From: a virus
Virus record (IMG/VR): IMGVR_UViG_3300030090_001223
Span: 1 to 37,743 of that record
DNA: 37,743 nucleotides
Direction: 5' to 3' (one strand)
Position numbers and translations under genes: made by a program. Positions 37,133 to 37,743 of the stretch are shown piece by piece. The stretch's first letter is position 1, and the number at the start of each line of letters is the position of its first letter. The notes below the pieces were generated by a model. That model made no database searches. It was not told the origin of the DNA and worked only from the letters and a program-made list of their open reading frames with translations.

Positions 37133-37743
37133 ATGGCTTTTCCAAAATATCAAAGTAAAGAAGTATTAAACAAAGTTTTAAACTCAGGTGAAGATGCGTT
37201 AAAAGTAGATATAGATAACGTAACTCTTAAGACCGAAGGGTCTGATATAACTGTAGAGGTGCATACTGATAAAGCCGAAGACAGTATGTTAATATTTGCT
37301 AATACGAACAAAGCTGGTAGTGGTACTAGTTATGTTCCTTTAGTAGATAGTGATGGGCATTTACAAGTAGATGCTGTATCATCTGCTTTACCAAGTGGAG
37401 CGGCAACAGCAGCAAATCAATCTACAATTATTGGGCACGTAGATGGAGTAGAGACCTTATTAGGAACTATTGATAGCGATACCGATGCAATTAAAACTGC
37501 TGTAGAGTTACTAGACAATGCTGTAGATGGAAATTATTTAAATGTTAACGCTAATATAGCAGGAACAGACTTTGTTGGTGGCGCTGGTGCAGTAGCATCT
37601 GGAGTACAAAGAGTTACGTTAGCATCTGATGACCCAGCAGTTACAGATTTAGCAGCAATAGAGGTTTTATTAACAGCTGCGAATGTTGACCACGCTGCTA
37701 ATGAAGTATTGTTAACAGGGATTGACGCTGATACAAATGCAAT
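37133..37743 (+). CDS. Tail fibre-like protein, 3' truncated by window end
   Basis: ATG at 37133 with GGAG 6 bases upstream; the frame stays open to the last base (203 full codons). The sequence is beta-rich and repetitive (TTEGSDITVEVHT-like strands, PSGAATAANQSTIIGHVDGV, DNAVDGNYLNVNANIAGTDF), including GVQRVTLASDDPAV, a phrase common in phage fibre proteins as I recall. Repeated 'LL..ID.DTDAIKTAVELLD' and 'LLTGIDADTNAI' units suggest a trimeric fibre shaft. Together with the truncated tail gene at the left end it implies that a tail region is missing between the two window ends, if the genome is circularly permuted. Confidence 0.75.
   Translation, partial: MAFPKYQSKEVLNKVLNSGEDALKVDIDNVTLKTEGSDITVEVHTDKAEDSMLIFANTNKAGSGTSYVPLVDSDGHLQVDAVSSALPSGAATAANQSTIIGHVDGVETLLGTIDSDTDAIKTAVELLDNAVDGNYLNVNANIAGTDFVGGAGAVASGVQRVTLASDDPAVTDLAAIEVLLTAANVDHAANEVLLTGIDADTNA

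Noticed and set aside
1-37743. tRNA genes, CRISPR arrays, integrase and transposon ends
   Set aside because: Reading both strands I saw no cloverleaf with a T-arm consensus, no regular repeat-spacer pattern, no tyrosine or serine recombinase motif and no transposase; none can be supported by eye. A covariance-model scan would be decisive for tRNAs.

Overview
The window is most of the genome of a lytic-looking, AT-rich tailed bacteriophage. Both ends cut through a structural gene. A HK97-type major capsid protein, a large podovirus-type portal and several long internal-virion-type proteins suggest a podovirus-like virion. The portal, capsid and fibre proteins, and the many tiny Lys-rich proteins, remind me of uncultured marine phages, but that is an impression from memory and not a search result. 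Shine-Dalgarno sites of the AAGGAG type and TTGACA-17-TATATT promoters point to a bacterial host with an ordinary housekeeping sigma factor, probably a proteobacterium. No integrase, tRNA, CRISPR or transposon was recognised. No DNA polymerase, primase, RNA polymerase or clear lysis gene was recognised either, so parts of the gene set may lie outside the window.

Layout. (1) 1-10498, plus strand: late virion genes (a truncated tail or neck protein, internal/ejection-type proteins including one of 1157 residues, a run of very small basic proteins, and a protein with an ADP-ribosyltransferase-like motif set). (2) 10499-17972, minus strand: replication and recombination genes ending at a terminator near 10500. 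In transcription order these are a Cas4/RecB-like exonuclease, a Sak3-type annealing protein, an SSB, an orphan C5 cytosine methyltransferase, small proteins, a Holliday-junction-resolvase-like nuclease, a DnaB helicase, a HExxH protein and a ribosomal protein bS21 homologue. (3) 17973-24540, minus strand: an accessory block holding a zinc-ribbon amidoligase, a 107-residue partner, a class II glutamine amidotransferase with zinc ribbons, a pyrimidine-dimer-glycosylase-like protein, many small proteins, and a roughly 500-base non-coding region with five related 21-bp palindromes. (4) 24541-37743, plus strand: small early genes (including a DUF1599/Nmad1-like protein), a DEDDy exonuclease, small terminase, a gamma-glutamylcyclotransferase-like protein, large terminase, portal, scaffold, capsid, accessory head proteins, fibre-like and connector-like proteins, and a truncated fibre-like gene.

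Regulation. Six promoters share a 17-bp spacer and the same -10 hexamer, TATATT. Four of them form two homologous divergent pairs placed as inverted copies at the two edges of the accessory block, so one promoter of each pair points into the block. The left inward promoter is antisense to the amidoligase operon. Two plus-strand promoters place the predicted transcription start at or within a few bases of the ATG (24588 and 26335), implying leaderless mRNAs. The portal gene has no ATG near its start and appears to begin at ATT behind a perfect Shine-Dalgarno. A phage bS21, which in bacteria sits by the anti-Shine-Dalgarno end of 16S rRNA, is encoded in the same genome.

How the genes may work together. 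The exonuclease, annealing protein, SSB and resolvase form a complete recombination set around the DnaB helicase. The amidoligase, glutamine amidotransferase and gamma-glutamylcyclotransferase-like proteins form a candidate system for making, trimming or breaking amide bonds on an unknown protein, peptide or small molecule. This is the best candidate for an undescribed function here.
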